DNA of 64,000 nucleotides, taken from Methanofollis formosanus. Lineage in GTDB: Archaea > Halobacteriota > Methanomicrobia > Methanomicrobiales > Methanofollaceae. Shown here piece by piece: positions 35,669 to 45,049 of this stretch. The translations under genes were made by a program, and so were the position numbers. The notes beneath the pieces were generated by a model. It worked only from the letters and a program-made list of their open reading frames with translations, did no database searches and had not been told where the DNA came from. Within the stretch, counting starts at the first letter, position 1. Each line of letters begins with the position of its first letter. The stretch covers positions 2,424,789 through 2,488,788 of the forward strand of contig NZ_CP037968.1 of the NCBI RefSeq assembly GCF_019633745.1, written 5' to 3'.

Positions 35669-38600
35669 TCAGCCCGCAGCAAGATCCACATGGCACTCCC
35701 TCATCTCATACGGCACCACCACCACATCCTCAAGCGTCTTTGAACCTTCCTTCCCCACGACCTTCACATCATAGGATCCGATGCCGAGGTAATGGAAGGT
35801 GTGAGGCGTTTTTTCTCCGGTGTCCTTGCCGTAGAGATAGATCTTCGCACCCTCGGGGGTGCTCCCCACCGTAAGCGACCCGTACGCATAGGGTCCCAGG
35901 TCCAGACCGACCTCCGCGTCCTGCTCCTTATGGCGATTGTCGGTCAGCAGGACCACCTCCCCCTCAGGAATATATCCCGGCTTTGAGAGCGAGACCAGGT
36001 GCCTGCCCTCCGAGATGTTCTCGACGAGATATGGCGTCGCATATCCGGTAGAGAGGCCGTCGATGAATATCAAAGCCCCTGAAGGCACTGAAGTGACGAG
36101 GAGTCCGCAGGGTGCGGTGAGCGAAGACCCGATGACCACCGTCTCGTTCGATTGAACGGTATTCAGGATCTTCTGCGAGAAGAAACTGCCATTGTCATGG
36201 ACCGTGACATACGCATCGATCCCAACGACATCGACGTTCTTTGGAAGCTTGTACCCCAGATACCTGCCGTTGACCGAGAAGGGAGAGCCCGAATATCCCT
36301 CTGACTCAATCGAGAGCGACCGCTCAAGCCCTTTCGAGCCACTGCTGAATTTCACTAGCGACACTGAGTTCTTCACGATCCATACTCGTTCTTTCTCATT
36401 CGCGAACTCGACATTTTTCATCTTCACCTTGATCGTATGCAGTCCTTCTTTCAGCCCGTAGACGAGTGCGGGTGTCTTTTTGTTGCTCTTCCTGCCGTCC
36501 ACATAGATCTCTGCCCCCTCAGGGAAGGACTCGACATACACCCCGCCATGCCGGTTCTCCTCCCACCCGCGCAGCGGCCCGGTGGCGACCATCTGCTCCT
36601 TCAACTCTGAAGAACCCGATTCAAATTGTAGATGGATCTCGTCGTCGCGCTCAAGATAGACCGTTTCCTCCACCGGTTCGAACCTGTCCATGCTCATCCT
36701 GATGGTGTGGGTCCCCCCGGATAACGACTCAAGGGTGGCGGGCGTCGTCCTGCCGGTGTACTCTCCGTCGAGATCGATGAGGGCCCCAGGCGGAGTGGAG
36801 AGGATGGAGAGGGCAAACTGCATCGTCGCGACATCAACCTGAGTGGGTGCCGGGGTGACCGCCGGCGTTTCAACAGGAGCCGTTGGCGCGATCATCTGCC
36901 CGGATAAATTGCCGGCCATCATCGCGGGGTCAGGTGAGGGGACGGACGCCTCTCCTGAGATATCGATCCCGAATATCCCGAAGAATGCGGTCACAAAGCC
37001 ACCGATCAGGTCGAAGAGCGGTTGAAAGATCCCATGATCGCAATCTTCACCCCTTTCCATGAGCGCATATATCCCTCCCTGCCTGATCCTGGCGGAGAGG
37101 CTGCCATCTGTAACATCCGCCTCCACCGGTTGCCATTGGTCCAGAGAATCGTCGTATCTGACAAGACGGACCCCTGAAAGCCCGAGCCGGTCGGTATGGA
37201 TGACCAGCAGGAGAGGAATATCGGCCACCATATCATCATCACCGATTGCGTACGCCCGCAGGGCGTCGCCGGGTCTGAGCACCTCCAGTCTCAGCGCTGA
37301 GAGAGGTTTCCCGGCACCGTCGGTGATCACCGTCCCTTCGGAGATGAAGAGTTCGACCGCCCCCTCGTCGAAGGTGAGGTGCGTGGCCTCAAGCCTCTCA
37401 TTCGATTCGTTCAGCGTGAACCGCTCGCTGCTTCCGGTCGACGTCATCCCCTGAGTGCCGGAAAGATTCGCGGCGGACGTGACATTCACCGGCGCCCCGG
37501 CCGGCGGGGTTCCATGCCTGACAACAAGGATAATCCCCCGGTTCTCCATGTAGTCACCTTTCATTGAGGTGATATAACTCTGGATTCCGGCCTCGTTCTC
37601 CGACGGCATCAGATAGGGCCTGACATCTATCCCGGCCACACTGATCGCAGACGATCCTCCGGTGAGGAGATTGAACCACTCACCTTCATTGAAGGTGATC
37701 CGATGCTCGTCATCGTCCTCCCCCGACCCGGCCGTGGTCACCAGGATAAGCCGCGCTTCCTTCGTATTCGCAAGGTTGATCTCGCCGTCGAAGAGTGCCG
37801 TCGTGATGCAGTCGTCGCTCGTGGTGCCAAAGTCGGGGTTGGCATAGAGGGTGTCGGAGCCCTCTGCGATCCAGTAGGTGATCTCTGGTGCTGCCGGGTC
37901 TTCGACCATGACCAGCACACCCGGGCCATAGGTCGCGAAGACATCGTCTTTTCGCCCATCGTTGGTTACCGTCACCATATGGTCGCCGGCCGCGCCGCCC
38001 TTGATCCCGGAGATGTTATAGGCATGGGTCTCGAGGAGATAGTTGTAGATGCCTTCGTTTTTCCGGTCACGGTAGACCTTATCGGCCTTGATCTCGACAC
38101 CGTCGACCTTCAGCGTGATCCTGCTGTTGGTCCCCTCTTTGCGCTTCTCGTCGTGTCCCCAGGTGGTGTAGATGTAGAGTCTTGCATACCTGACCGTACC
38201 GTTCTCAGGTGCCGGGATCGTGATCGCAAACTCCCGGCTCTCCCCGGCATGGATCAGTCCGGTATAGTCGCTGAACTCATGATACGTGAGGTTGCCGTGG
38301 AGTGTGCCGGTGGTGAAGAGATCCAGTCTCTTGCCGGTGTATCCGAACTCTGGATCGATCTCTCCATCCGAACCGCCAGAGTCGCCTCCGGAAGACCCGA
38401 ATGTCAGGTCCACTCCGACGATCTCGTCCTCCTGTACCACCACCATCTGGTATGCGGGTTCATATCCCTCCTTCCTCACTTCAACGGTATATTTGCCGAT
38501 AATGAGGCCGTCGATAGTTGCCGGGGTCTGGAGAGATGTGTTTGTCATTTCCTGGTAGTCGCCCCCTTCGAGGTATATCCAGGCTCCTGACGGTTCGCTC

Positions 38601-39808
38601 GTCACCTCGATGCTCCCGGTGCGCGCTTCGAGATCGAAGTGGACGGTGGTGTTCTCCCCCTTCCTCACCTCGATCCACTGATCCTCGGAGGCGTGGTACC
38701 GCTCGTCCAGTTCGACCCGCACTGCGTGTTCGCCGGCCTCGACTCCGCTGATGGTCGTGTTGGTGACCCACTGGGTCTCTTCGTCGTCAAGGTAGACCAC
38801 CGCACCGGCCGGAGATGAGGTCACTTCGAGGTTCCCGACCTCTTTGCCCGGGTAGCGGACCGAGAGAACAGCGAGCGGGATCTTGAAATACGCCCCAAGA
38901 TAGCCCCCGCCGCTCCCGCTGACACTGAGGTCCCTGGTGTAGGTGAAAAGACTGTCAGACCAGGGGAGGACCAGGTCGGTGACATCTTCGGTATGGTAGC
39001 CGGAGTACGCCCCCTGCGGCTCCGGGGCCTCGATGGATTCTGAGTTGAACGTGAATTCCCCTACTTTGCTTGCCATATGGACAAGCGAGAGTTCGGCGAC
39101 GTACTCACGCTCGTCATCTTCAGGGAGATCGCCGGTGGCAAAGGTCGTCTCTCCTTCATAGGTCTCGCCCAGATAATCCTCGACATAATACGAGTGGACG
39201 TCATGTCCCTGGTTCACCCAGTAATACACCTCGTCGCTGTCGCCGTCGTCATAGGCGACGACCAGGGTGACGATCTTGATCCTCCCGTCAAAGGTGCCTG
39301 TATATCCCTCAGGTTGATCGACCTTGACTTTGGCGACGACCTCCCTCTTTTTGATCGCGTCGGTGACGTCATACCACATCAGGTAGTCGCTCGTCACCCG
39401 GTTGCAGTGTTCGTTCACCCAGACCGGTCCGGAACCGCCGTCGATCGGGAATGAGTACGGCACCCGCAGTTCCTCCACCTCCAGGGTCTGTGTCCCGGAT
39501 CCGCCGTCGAATTTTACCGTTGCACGATGTTCGTAGTTGTTCTGCATATGGGCGCAGTAGACGGACACATAGAGGCGTGCCCATTTGATCTCCGTGTATT
39601 CAGGCAGGGTATACTTCTTTGAGACGTCACGGTCCATTCCTGTGCCGACAAAGGAGTTTACGTAGACCCCGCCTGAGACGACGCCTTCGTCGACGGTCGT
39701 GAGAGGGATGCCTCCCACATACTGGTCGGCAGCGACGCAGGCCGGGAGGGTGAGAAGGAGAACGGTGAGAAACACTGCCGCCCGTGCAGATCTGCTCTCC
39801 GTCGCCAC
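35669..39808 (-). CDS. Giant secreted DUF3344/PEGA surface protein
   Basis: This 1379-residue extracytoplasmic protein has a signal peptide (about residues 8-27). The modules in order are DUF3344 (about 28-320, with VWVNEHCNRVTSDYLMWYDV and YYWVNQGHDVHSYY), two PEGA repeats (about 325-395 and 398-470; NLEVTSSPAGAVVYLDDEET), a second DUF3344 (about 490-780; ITYWIAEGSDTLYANPDFGT), a beta-rich segment (about 790-945), a short hydrophobic stretch (IFQPLFDLIGGFVTAFFGIF), then about four more PEGA-like repeats to the end (for example SILSTPPGALIDLDGEYTGR). No C-terminal anchor or sorting motif is seen. PEGA and DUF3344 occur in archaeal cell-surface proteins; the binding partner is unknown. The permease gene ends 3 bp upstream. 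Confidence 0.88.
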   Translation of the reverse strand: MATESRSARAAVFLTVLLLTLPACVAADQYVGGIPLTTVDEGVVSGGVYVNSFVGTGMDRDVSKKYTLPEYTEIKWARLYVSVYCAHMQNNYEHRATVKFDGGSGTQTLEVEELRVPYSFPIDGGSGPVWVNEHCNRVTSDYLMWYDVTDAIKKREVVAKVKVDQPEGYTGTFDGRIKIVTLVVAYDDGDSDEVYYWVNQGHDVHSYYVEDYLGETYEGETTFATGDLPEDDEREYVAELSLVHMASKVGEFTFNSESIEAPEPQGAYSGYHTEDVTDLVLPWSDSLFTYTRDLSVSGSGGGYLGAYFKIPLAVLSVRYPGKEVGNLEVTSSPAGAVVYLDDEETQWVTNTTISGVEAGEHAVRVELDERYHASEDQWIEVRKGENTTVHFDLEARTGSIEVTSEPSGAWIYLEGGDYQEMTNTSLQTPATIDGLIIGKYTVEVRKEGYEPAYQMVVVQEDEIVGVDLTFGSSGGDSGGSDGEIDPEFGYTGKRLDLFTTGTLHGNLTYHEFSDYTGLIHAGESREFAITIPAPENGTVRYARLYIYTTWGHDEKRKEGTNSRITLKVDGVEIKADKVYRDRKNEGIYNYLLETHAYNISGIKGGAAGDHMVTVTNDGRKDDVFATYGPGVLVMVEDPAAPEITYWIAEGSDTLYANPDFGTTSDDCITTALFDGEINLANTKEARLILVTTAGSGEDDDEHRITFNEGEWFNLLTGGSSAISVAGIDVRPYLMPSENEAGIQSYITSMKGDYMENRGIILVVRHGTPPAGAPVNVTSAANLSGTQGMTSTGSSERFTLNESNERLEATHLTFDEGAVELFISEGTVITDGAGKPLSALRLEVLRPGDALRAYAIGDDDMVADIPLLLVIHTDRLGLSGVRLVRYDDSLDQWQPVEADVTDGSLSARIRQGGIYALMERGEDCDHGIFQPLFDLIGGFVTAFFGIFGIDISGEASVPSPDPAMMAGNLSGQMIAPTAPVETPAVTPAPTQVDVATMQFALSILSTPPGALIDLDGEYTGRTTPATLESLSGGTHTIRMSMDRFEPVEETVYLERDDEIHLQFESGSSELKEQMVATGPLRGWEENRHGGVYVESFPEGAEIYVDGRKSNKKTPALVYGLKEGLHTIKVKMKNVEFANEKERVWIVKNSVSLVKFSSGSKGLERSLSIESEGYSGSPFSVNGRYLGYKLPKNVDVVGIDAYVTVHDNGSFFSQKILNTVQSNETVVIGSSLTAPCGLLVTSVPSGALIFIDGLSTGYATPYLVENISEGRHLVSLSKPGYIPEGEVVLLTDNRHKEQDAEVGLDLGPYAYGSLTVGSTPEGAKIYLYGKDTGEKTPHTFHYLGIGSYDVKVVGKEGSKTLEDVVVVPYEMRECHVDLAAG

Positions 39809-39811
39809 CCT

Positions 39812-41035
39812 TCACACCCCCGTCCTGATCGCTGTCACCGGATTGAGGCGTGCCGCTTTCAATGCCGGATAAAATCCTGATATCTGGGAGAGCACCACCG
39901 CAATGACGATCCCGAGCAACAGGAGGCCGGGCGTGATCAGGGTGATATCCGCGTCTGCAAAGGTGGCGAAGGTGTCGCCTAGTTGAGCGATGATAAAGGG
40001 TTTTCCGAAGATGTTGATGACGCCGGCGAAGGCGATCCCGAGGAGATCGCCGATCACTCCGCCGATCAGCCCGATATACAGGCACTCGAAGAGGATGAGC
40101 TGGAGAACGTTGCCGGGAGATGCGCCGATAGCCATGGTGATCCCGATCTCTCTTGTCCGCTCGAAGATCGAGGTGATCATCGTGTTCATGATCATCAGGG
40201 CGCCCACGATGAGTGACACCCCGGCAAAGAACGCGAGGAGCAGGACGACCACATCCATCAGACGGTTCACTGACTCGATCTGCTCGAAGGCCCCTGTGGC
40301 AGTGAGACCCAGGGCCTTGACGCCGTCCACCACACCGAAGACCTCTTCGGGATGGTCGACCCTGATGAGGACGCCGTCCAAAGACGCCTCGCCGCCGCGC
40401 AGATCCTGTGCGACCCCACGGTCGATCAGCATCATCTGATCAAATTGGTCGTCCCGTTCCTGCAGCACGCCGACCAGCGTGAAGTCCACCTGCACGTCCA
40501 CCGGCATCCCGTCCTCGTCGTACTGCCTGATCAGGATCGGGATCGTGTCACCGAGGCGGATCCCTTCATAGCGCTGGAGCGTCTCAGCGAGGTCGTGGCC
40601 GAGGACCGCCTGCCTGGAACCCGGATCGATCGGATCTCCCTTGAAGTATCGGGGTTTGATCACCTCCCCGATCTCTGTCGGGTCGATGCCTATCACACCC
40701 AGGTAGGTCTGTCGTTTTGTTGCGTAGGCTTCTCTGACAACCGCCGATGAAGCCTTGATATGGGGTATTGCCGCGATCTCGTCGATCTTTGCGGGGGTGA
40801 TCAGGTGGAGCGTGCCGCCGCGGATATCCGCGGTCGCCTCGATGAGGGTCAGATCTGACTGCTCCTTGATCGCTTCCACCGCCTGATATCTGATCCCTTC
40901 CCCCAGCGAGATGGTCCCGACCACCGCCGCCACGCCGATGGCGATGCCGAGGGCGGTGAGCAGGACGCGCATCCGTTTCCGTGCGACCTGCCTGGCCGCG
41001 ATCTTCAGAGACTCAAAGACTCGTGCGATCTCCAT
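39812..41035 (-). CDS. MacB/FtsX-type ABC transporter permease
   Basis: About 407 residues with the MacB layout. One N-terminal helix (about residues 20-42, RMRVLLTALGIAIGVAAVVG) is followed by a large extracytoplasmic MacB_PCD domain (about 45-255). Three C-terminal helices belong to the FtsX domain (VVLLLAFFAGVSLIVGALMI; LFECLYIGLIGGVIGDLLGI; LITPGLLLLGIVIAVVLSQI). ERTREIGITMAIGAS is the diagnostic cytoplasmic loop. The start at 41035 lies one base after the ATPase stop. MacB-type pumps power envelope processes from the cytoplasm rather than moving substrates through a pore; the client here is plausibly one of the surface proteins. Confidence 0.93.
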   Translation of the reverse strand: MEIARVFESLKIAARQVARKRMRVLLTALGIAIGVAAVVGTISLGEGIRYQAVEAIKEQSDLTLIEATADIRGGTLHLITPAKIDEIAAIPHIKASSAVVREAYATKRQTYLGVIGIDPTEIGEVIKPRYFKGDPIDPGSRQAVLGHDLAETLQRYEGIRLGDTIPILIRQYDEDGMPVDVQVDFTLVGVLQERDDQFDQMMLIDRGVAQDLRGGEASLDGVLIRVDHPEEVFGVVDGVKALGLTATGAFEQIESVNRLMDVVVLLLAFFAGVSLIVGALMIMNTMITSIFERTREIGITMAIGASPGNVLQLILFECLYIGLIGGVIGDLLGIAFAGVINIFGKPFIIAQLGDTFATFADADITLITPGLLLLGIVIAVVLSQISGFYPALKAARLNPVTAIRTGV

Positions 41036-41036
41036 C

Positions 41037-41699
41037 TCACACCACCTTCCCGTCGAGGAGTTCGATGGAACGGTCGGCACGCTTCCCGAGTTCCCGTTCA
41101 TGGGTCACGATCAGAAACGTCGTCTCCCGCTCCTGGTTCACCTCGCGCATCAACTCAAAGATCCCGTCACTTGTCTTTGAGTCCAGGTTCCCGGTCGGTT
41201 CGTCGGCAAGCACGATCGACGGGTTCCCGACAAGGGAGCGGGCGATCGCCACCCGTTGCTGTTCGCCGCCGCTCATCTCGCGGGGATAGTGATCGGCTCT
41301 CTCTGCGAGCCCCACCATCTCGAGAAGGGCCAGCGCTCGCTCTTCTCTCACCGCCCTCCTGGCATAGTTGAAGAGGAGGGGATATTCCACATTCTCCCTG
41401 GCCGTCAGCGTCGGGATGAGATTGAAGTTCTGGAAGACAAAACCGAGCGCCTCTCTTCTGAGGGTGATGAGCGCCTGCCTATCTTCGAAGTCGACTCTCG
41501 TTCCGTTGATATATACGTCTCCTCCGGTCGGCCGGTCGAGTCCGCCGAGGATATTGAGGAGCGTGCTCTTCCCGCTCCCGCTCCGCCCGAGAAGGGTGAC
41601 GAACTCTCCTCTCTCAAGGGCGAGGTTTACGTTCCTGAGTGCAGTCACCTGCTCGGTGTACGCCTTGCTCAGGTCTCGTGTCTGCATGATGACGTCCAT
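41037..41699 (-). CDS. MacB/LolD-type ABC transporter ATPase
   Basis: The 220-residue ATPase has Walker A LLGRSGSGKSTLLNILGG, Q-loop FVFQNFNLIPTL, signature MSGGEQQRVAIARSL, Walker B IVLADEPTGNLD and switch His in IVTHERELG. The DEPTGNLDSKT block is typical of the MacB/LolD group. The start at 41699 has GAGGTG just upstream; 41687 is a possible second ATG. It lies between the short DUF3344-like gene and the permease, all on the same strand. Confidence 0.95.
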   Translation of the reverse strand: MDVIMQTRDLSKAYTEQVTALRNVNLALERGEFVTLLGRSGSGKSTLLNILGGLDRPTGGDVYINGTRVDFEDRQALITLRREALGFVFQNFNLIPTLTARENVEYPLLFNYARRAVREERALALLEMVGLAERADHYPREMSGGEQQRVAIARSLVGNPSIVLADEPTGNLDSKTSDGIFELMREVNQERETTFLIVTHERELGKRADRSIELLDGKVV

Positions 41700-41703
41700 T
41701 TTT

Positions 41704-42678
41704 TCACCTCTTTTCAGCCCACAACACGGCATTGGTAAGGACAAGATAGTCTTTTTCGTCCCTGACAGCCGCAAAATTGTTCTCAGACCGGAGATAGGGC
41801 AGCACATCCCGGCGGTCGATCCCGACCTGCCTCGTCTCGTCGGAGTCGAAGATGTTCACCCACTCCCGGCCATTTGATCCCGGGAACAGAGCCGAGAGAA
41901 TCGATTCAAAGAACGAGGGCATGCTGGTCTCTCCCTCGCGGTTCAGAAAGAGCCGGTTGATCTCGGGGATGTTCTCCCTCGTATAGCCACCAGAGGGAGC
42001 GATGAGGAGGAGTTCGGCAGATGAGAGATCTGACTTCTCGACTTTTCCTTCGAACTTGATCCTGCTCGTCGCCATGGGAGGAGTGATCCCGTAACTGTTG
42101 TACAGGAGATCGGCCCCTTCTTTGATCCAGCAGACGACTTCAGGCGACTCCGGGCACTCGTAAATGACGAGCAGACCGATCCCCTGGACCACGAAGGTGC
42201 GGTTGTCGTCTGCGGTATTCTCAAGGACGGCGGTGAAAGCGTTCTTCCCTGGAGAGAGGTCGGCCGTCTCGAAGATGTCCATCCCTGAGAAAAAATCGTT
42301 CTTGCTCACGAACCCCTTGGAGTCGACAGACCGTCCCGTGCTGTTGAGGAGTGCGCCCGTGTCGGTGCGGGTGACTGATACCGAGGGATAGATCGCCTTC
42401 TGGTCGAGTTTGCTCCAGGCCCAGTAGACATAGAGGCGCTGGTATCGTATTGTTGCATCTTCAGGGAGTTCGACCTCGAAGTCGACGGCGTACCGGTCCC
42501 CTGGGTTCAGTGCTCCGCTGTAGGTGCTGTTGCCGAGGGTGAAGAGGTGGGCGCCGTTGAATTCGTCATGATATGCCGTCTCAAGTGGTTTATCGCCGGC
42601 ATAGGTGGCAGAGACCGCAGGGAGGAAGAGGAGCACGCCGAGGAGAGCGACGCTGATGGCCAGCCTATGGGAAGACAT
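41704..42678 (-). CDS. Secreted DUF3344-type surface protein (single module)
   Basis: The 324-residue protein has a signal peptide (SSHRLAISVALLGVLLFLPA, cleavage near VSATYA). One DUF3344-like module spans nearly the whole length (RYQRLYVYWAWSKLDQ; VVCWIKEGADLLYNSYGITP; AELLLIAPSGGYTRENIPEI). It is shorter than its neighbours and lacks PEGA repeats or an anchor, so it may be released or may be a partner subunit of the ABC system directly downstream (4 bp). The start at 42678 overlaps the preceding gene by 14 bp. Confidence 0.82.
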   Translation of the reverse strand: MSSHRLAISVALLGVLLFLPAVSATYAGDKPLETAYHDEFNGAHLFTLGNSTYSGALNPGDRYAVDFEVELPEDATIRYQRLYVYWAWSKLDQKAIYPSVSVTRTDTGALLNSTGRSVDSKGFVSKNDFFSGMDIFETADLSPGKNAFTAVLENTADDNRTFVVQGIGLLVIYECPESPEVVCWIKEGADLLYNSYGITPPMATSRIKFEGKVEKSDLSSAELLLIAPSGGYTRENIPEINRLFLNREGETSMPSFFESILSALFPGSNGREWVNIFDSDETRQVGIDRRDVLPYLRSENNFAAVRDEKDYLVLTNAVLWAEKR

Positions 42679-44467
42679 AGTCGCCCTCCGCCGCGTTGTT
42701 CCCCCGGTCGGCATCTCTGATCGTACCGGCCTCGTCGGCGACCACCCGCAAACGATGTTTTCCCGGTGTCGTGAAATGAGAAAGAGCGATATCGACTGTT
42801 GCCCCGGCCTCCAGTCCTCCATCCACAGGTTTCACCGCCGCCTTCTCCCCGTCCAGATAGACGGTGAGGTCAAAGGGCGGTGTGTCGCTCCCGCCGAGGT
42901 TTGTGATCGTGACCGGGACGGTGTAGTCTTCGTACCCGGCGGCGGCGGCCGGTGATATGGCCAGTGGGCACGATGCCGCAATGACCGCTCCTGCGATCAG
43001 CATGGCGGCAAGTTTCCCGCCTGGCGGGCGCCTGGCGAGGAGAACCGCGATACAGAGCCCTGCAACCAGAGCACAGAAAGGAGAGGGGGAGTGTTGCGTG
43101 TCCGGCTCTCCGGCACCGGTACGGGTCGGGGTGCCGATCTTCACCGCAAGATCAGGGATCGTCCCGACCCTGACGGTGTCCGAAGCCTCGTTGTCTGCAG
43201 GGTCGAGGTCGTTCCCGGCGTCGACCCGTACCGAGAGTGTGTGCCGGCCTTCGTCCAGCGTGACATTTGCCGCAACCTCCTGAACTCCCGAGACGTCCGG
43301 TTCGACGGTTATTGTTTCTACGGGCTCTCCGTCGACCGAGAAGACGGCCGTGATCATCCCTTCCGGCCGCGCTCCGTGGTTTCTCACCGTTGCCTGCACC
43401 GTCGCCTCTTCACCGGCGTAGGCCCCTCTCACCTCCGGGATATCCACGGAAAGGTCGGGGGCCGGGTCGGCACCCGGTCTCTTCACGGTAAGAATGGCAC
43501 AGCAGGGATGGATGTAGTCTTCACCCTCAGGTTTGTCTCCGGTGGTGGTGATCGTACCGTCGTCGTCGAGGTCCCTCCCGCGTTCGAAGAGGACGTGGTT
43601 CGTCTCCTTGAGGAGAGCGCCGACATCGAAGGTCTCGACATCGACATATCTTGCCTCGGTCCCGAGGCCGCCCGTGGCGTCGAAACATCGTTCGTTGCCG
43701 ATGTCCCGCGCGCCTGCCGGGTAAAGGGAGGGATCGTCAGGGGCGACACCGAGGTCTTCGCCATTGAACCTGACATAATCAGGCTGTCCCTTCGTCGAGG
43801 CCAGCAGCAGTATGGTGAGGTCTGCGGTGGCACCTTCCAGCAGGCCTGCCTTCTCAAACGAAATCTCGCTCTTGTCATGTCGCGTGGGGTTTGTCCCGGC
43901 CCACCCCTCTCCATGGAGGTTCTCGTTTCCTTCGGCGATCCAGTATCTGGTGGTCGGTCCGTCTTTATCCTCGACGACGGCGACGACGAAGATACCATAG
44001 GCCCTTCCATCGATCCTGCTCTCAGGCAGGCCCCTGCTGGTCGTCAGGGAGACGGTGTTCTTGCCGCCATGGAGTTGATCGGTACAGTCGTGCGCGATCC
44101 AGTAGACGCCATAGCCCGAGACATAGGTCTCTTCATTCTGATCATCTTTCCCGAAGAGTGAGCGTCTGACCGGGACACCGTTGTTGACGGTGAGTTCTTC
44201 CCATCCGGTGTAGCGTTCGGTTCCGCCCCAGACACCTGTATAGACTCTTGCCCAGATTGGCTTGTCCGGGAGAGAGAAGGTGCACTCAATAGGCGGGGCC
44301 TCAAGCCCATAGGTGCCGAAGGTGAGCACATCCCCCCTGACTTCCCCCTGGGCCGTCATATGGAGGGGGATGCCTTCAAAATCGTACACTGCCGATACCG
44401 GGGCGGCAAGGAGGAGTATTGCCGCGCAGAAAAGACATCTTATCAAGGGAGAGGGGGAAAATTTCAT
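42665..44467 (-). CDS. DUF3344/CARDB surface protein with internal anchor and second signal-like segment
   Basis: The 600-residue protein has a signal peptide (about residues 8-27). A DUF3344 module (about 28-325; YWIAHDCTDQLHGGKNTVSL, RYWIAEGNENLHGEGW) is followed by a CARDB domain (about 335-430; PDLSVDIPEVRGAYAGEEAT). A hydrophobic stretch comes next (PSPFCALVAGLCIAVLLARR), immediately followed by another (LAAMLIAGAVIAASCPLAIS, then PAAAAG), and last a CARDB-like domain (about 515-600). The middle looks like the C-terminal anchor of one protein joined to the signal peptide of another. It is the first gene of the leftward block; the probable TATA lies about 30 bp before the ATG. Confidence 0.85.
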   Translation of the reverse strand: MKFSPSPLIRCLFCAAILLLAAPVSAVYDFEGIPLHMTAQGEVRGDVLTFGTYGLEAPPIECTFSLPDKPIWARVYTGVWGGTERYTGWEELTVNNGVPVRRSLFGKDDQNEETYVSGYGVYWIAHDCTDQLHGGKNTVSLTTSRGLPESRIDGRAYGIFVVAVVEDKDGPTTRYWIAEGNENLHGEGWAGTNPTRHDKSEISFEKAGLLEGATADLTILLLASTKGQPDYVRFNGEDLGVAPDDPSLYPAGARDIGNERCFDATGGLGTEARYVDVETFDVGALLKETNHVLFERGRDLDDDGTITTTGDKPEGEDYIHPCCAILTVKRPGADPAPDLSVDIPEVRGAYAGEEATVQATVRNHGARPEGMITAVFSVDGEPVETITVEPDVSGVQEVAANVTLDEGRHTLSVRVDAGNDLDPADNEASDTVRVGTIPDLAVKIGTPTRTGAGEPDTQHSPSPFCALVAGLCIAVLLARRPPGGKLAAMLIAGAVIAASCPLAISPAAAAGYEDYTVPVTITNLGGSDTPPFDLTVYLDGEKAAVKPVDGGLEAGATVDIALSHFTTPGKHRLRVVADEAGTIRDADRGNNAAEGDYVFP

Positions 44468-45049
44468 ACGAAAGGAGGTACGGTCACACTAGATATTAAT
44501 ATTGTTCTATTTGTTATGAATTATTGTATTTGATCCGAAGAAATTAGAGACTCAACGCGTGCCTGCTTATCACTTAGATGTCTGGTACTTTTTTTGATTT
44601 GTTGACTCACGCGTGAGTCGAGAGTACACCCCGCAGATCGGATGGGGGTGCATGGATTCATGTTCTCCCCCCGGAAGTCAGCCGCTGTCCTATGCTATCT
44701 CCTTTGTGAGGATCCGGAGGGCACAGCCACAAGGCAGGAGATATGTATTCAGAATACCTGGAATGAAGAGATTTGATCGGGGCAATGATCCATATCCAGG
44801 ATAATTTTGGAGTATGCTCTTTATCAGCGATTTTATAGGGTCGTCTTATTCAGAGAATTCTATCCTCTCTAGTTCCTCGGCAGGAGGAATATTACAAATT
44901 TTTATTTTTTGATTCATTAATAATATCAATTATTTTAATTTTATGATCATTTATGAGATATAAAAATATATATCACACTTGGGCCATCCATGCCTGTAGG
45001 GGAGGTTCAATCCCCCCACCTAGAACAAGACCAGTATCGGAGGAAATAC
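44468..45049. promoter_or_regulatory. AT-rich divergent control region of the surface-protein cluster
   Basis: No gene is seen in this 580-bp gap. At the left, the minus strand has AATATTAATATC (44491-44505) as probable TATA of the leftward operon. From 44880 to 44980 the sequence is very AT-rich, with TATAAAAATATATA at 44960-44973 as the TATA box of the rightward gene. This would start transcription near 44995 and leave a leader of about 55 bases. In that leader lies a GC-rich hairpin (44999-45017) that resembles a tRNA T-arm (GGTTCAATCC in the loop). CGGAGGAAATAC precedes the ATG at 45050. Confidence 0.55.

Noticed and set aside
44607-44660. Another copy of the repeat end (GAGTCGAGAGTACACC)
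   Set aside because: Only about 15 bp resemble the left end at 35.3 kb, without the CTCAAGCATAC block; chance or heavy decay.
44981-45030. A complete tRNA gene
   Set aside because: Only a T-arm-like hairpin is present. No D-arm, anticodon arm or matching acceptor stem can be placed in the AT-rich sequence upstream.
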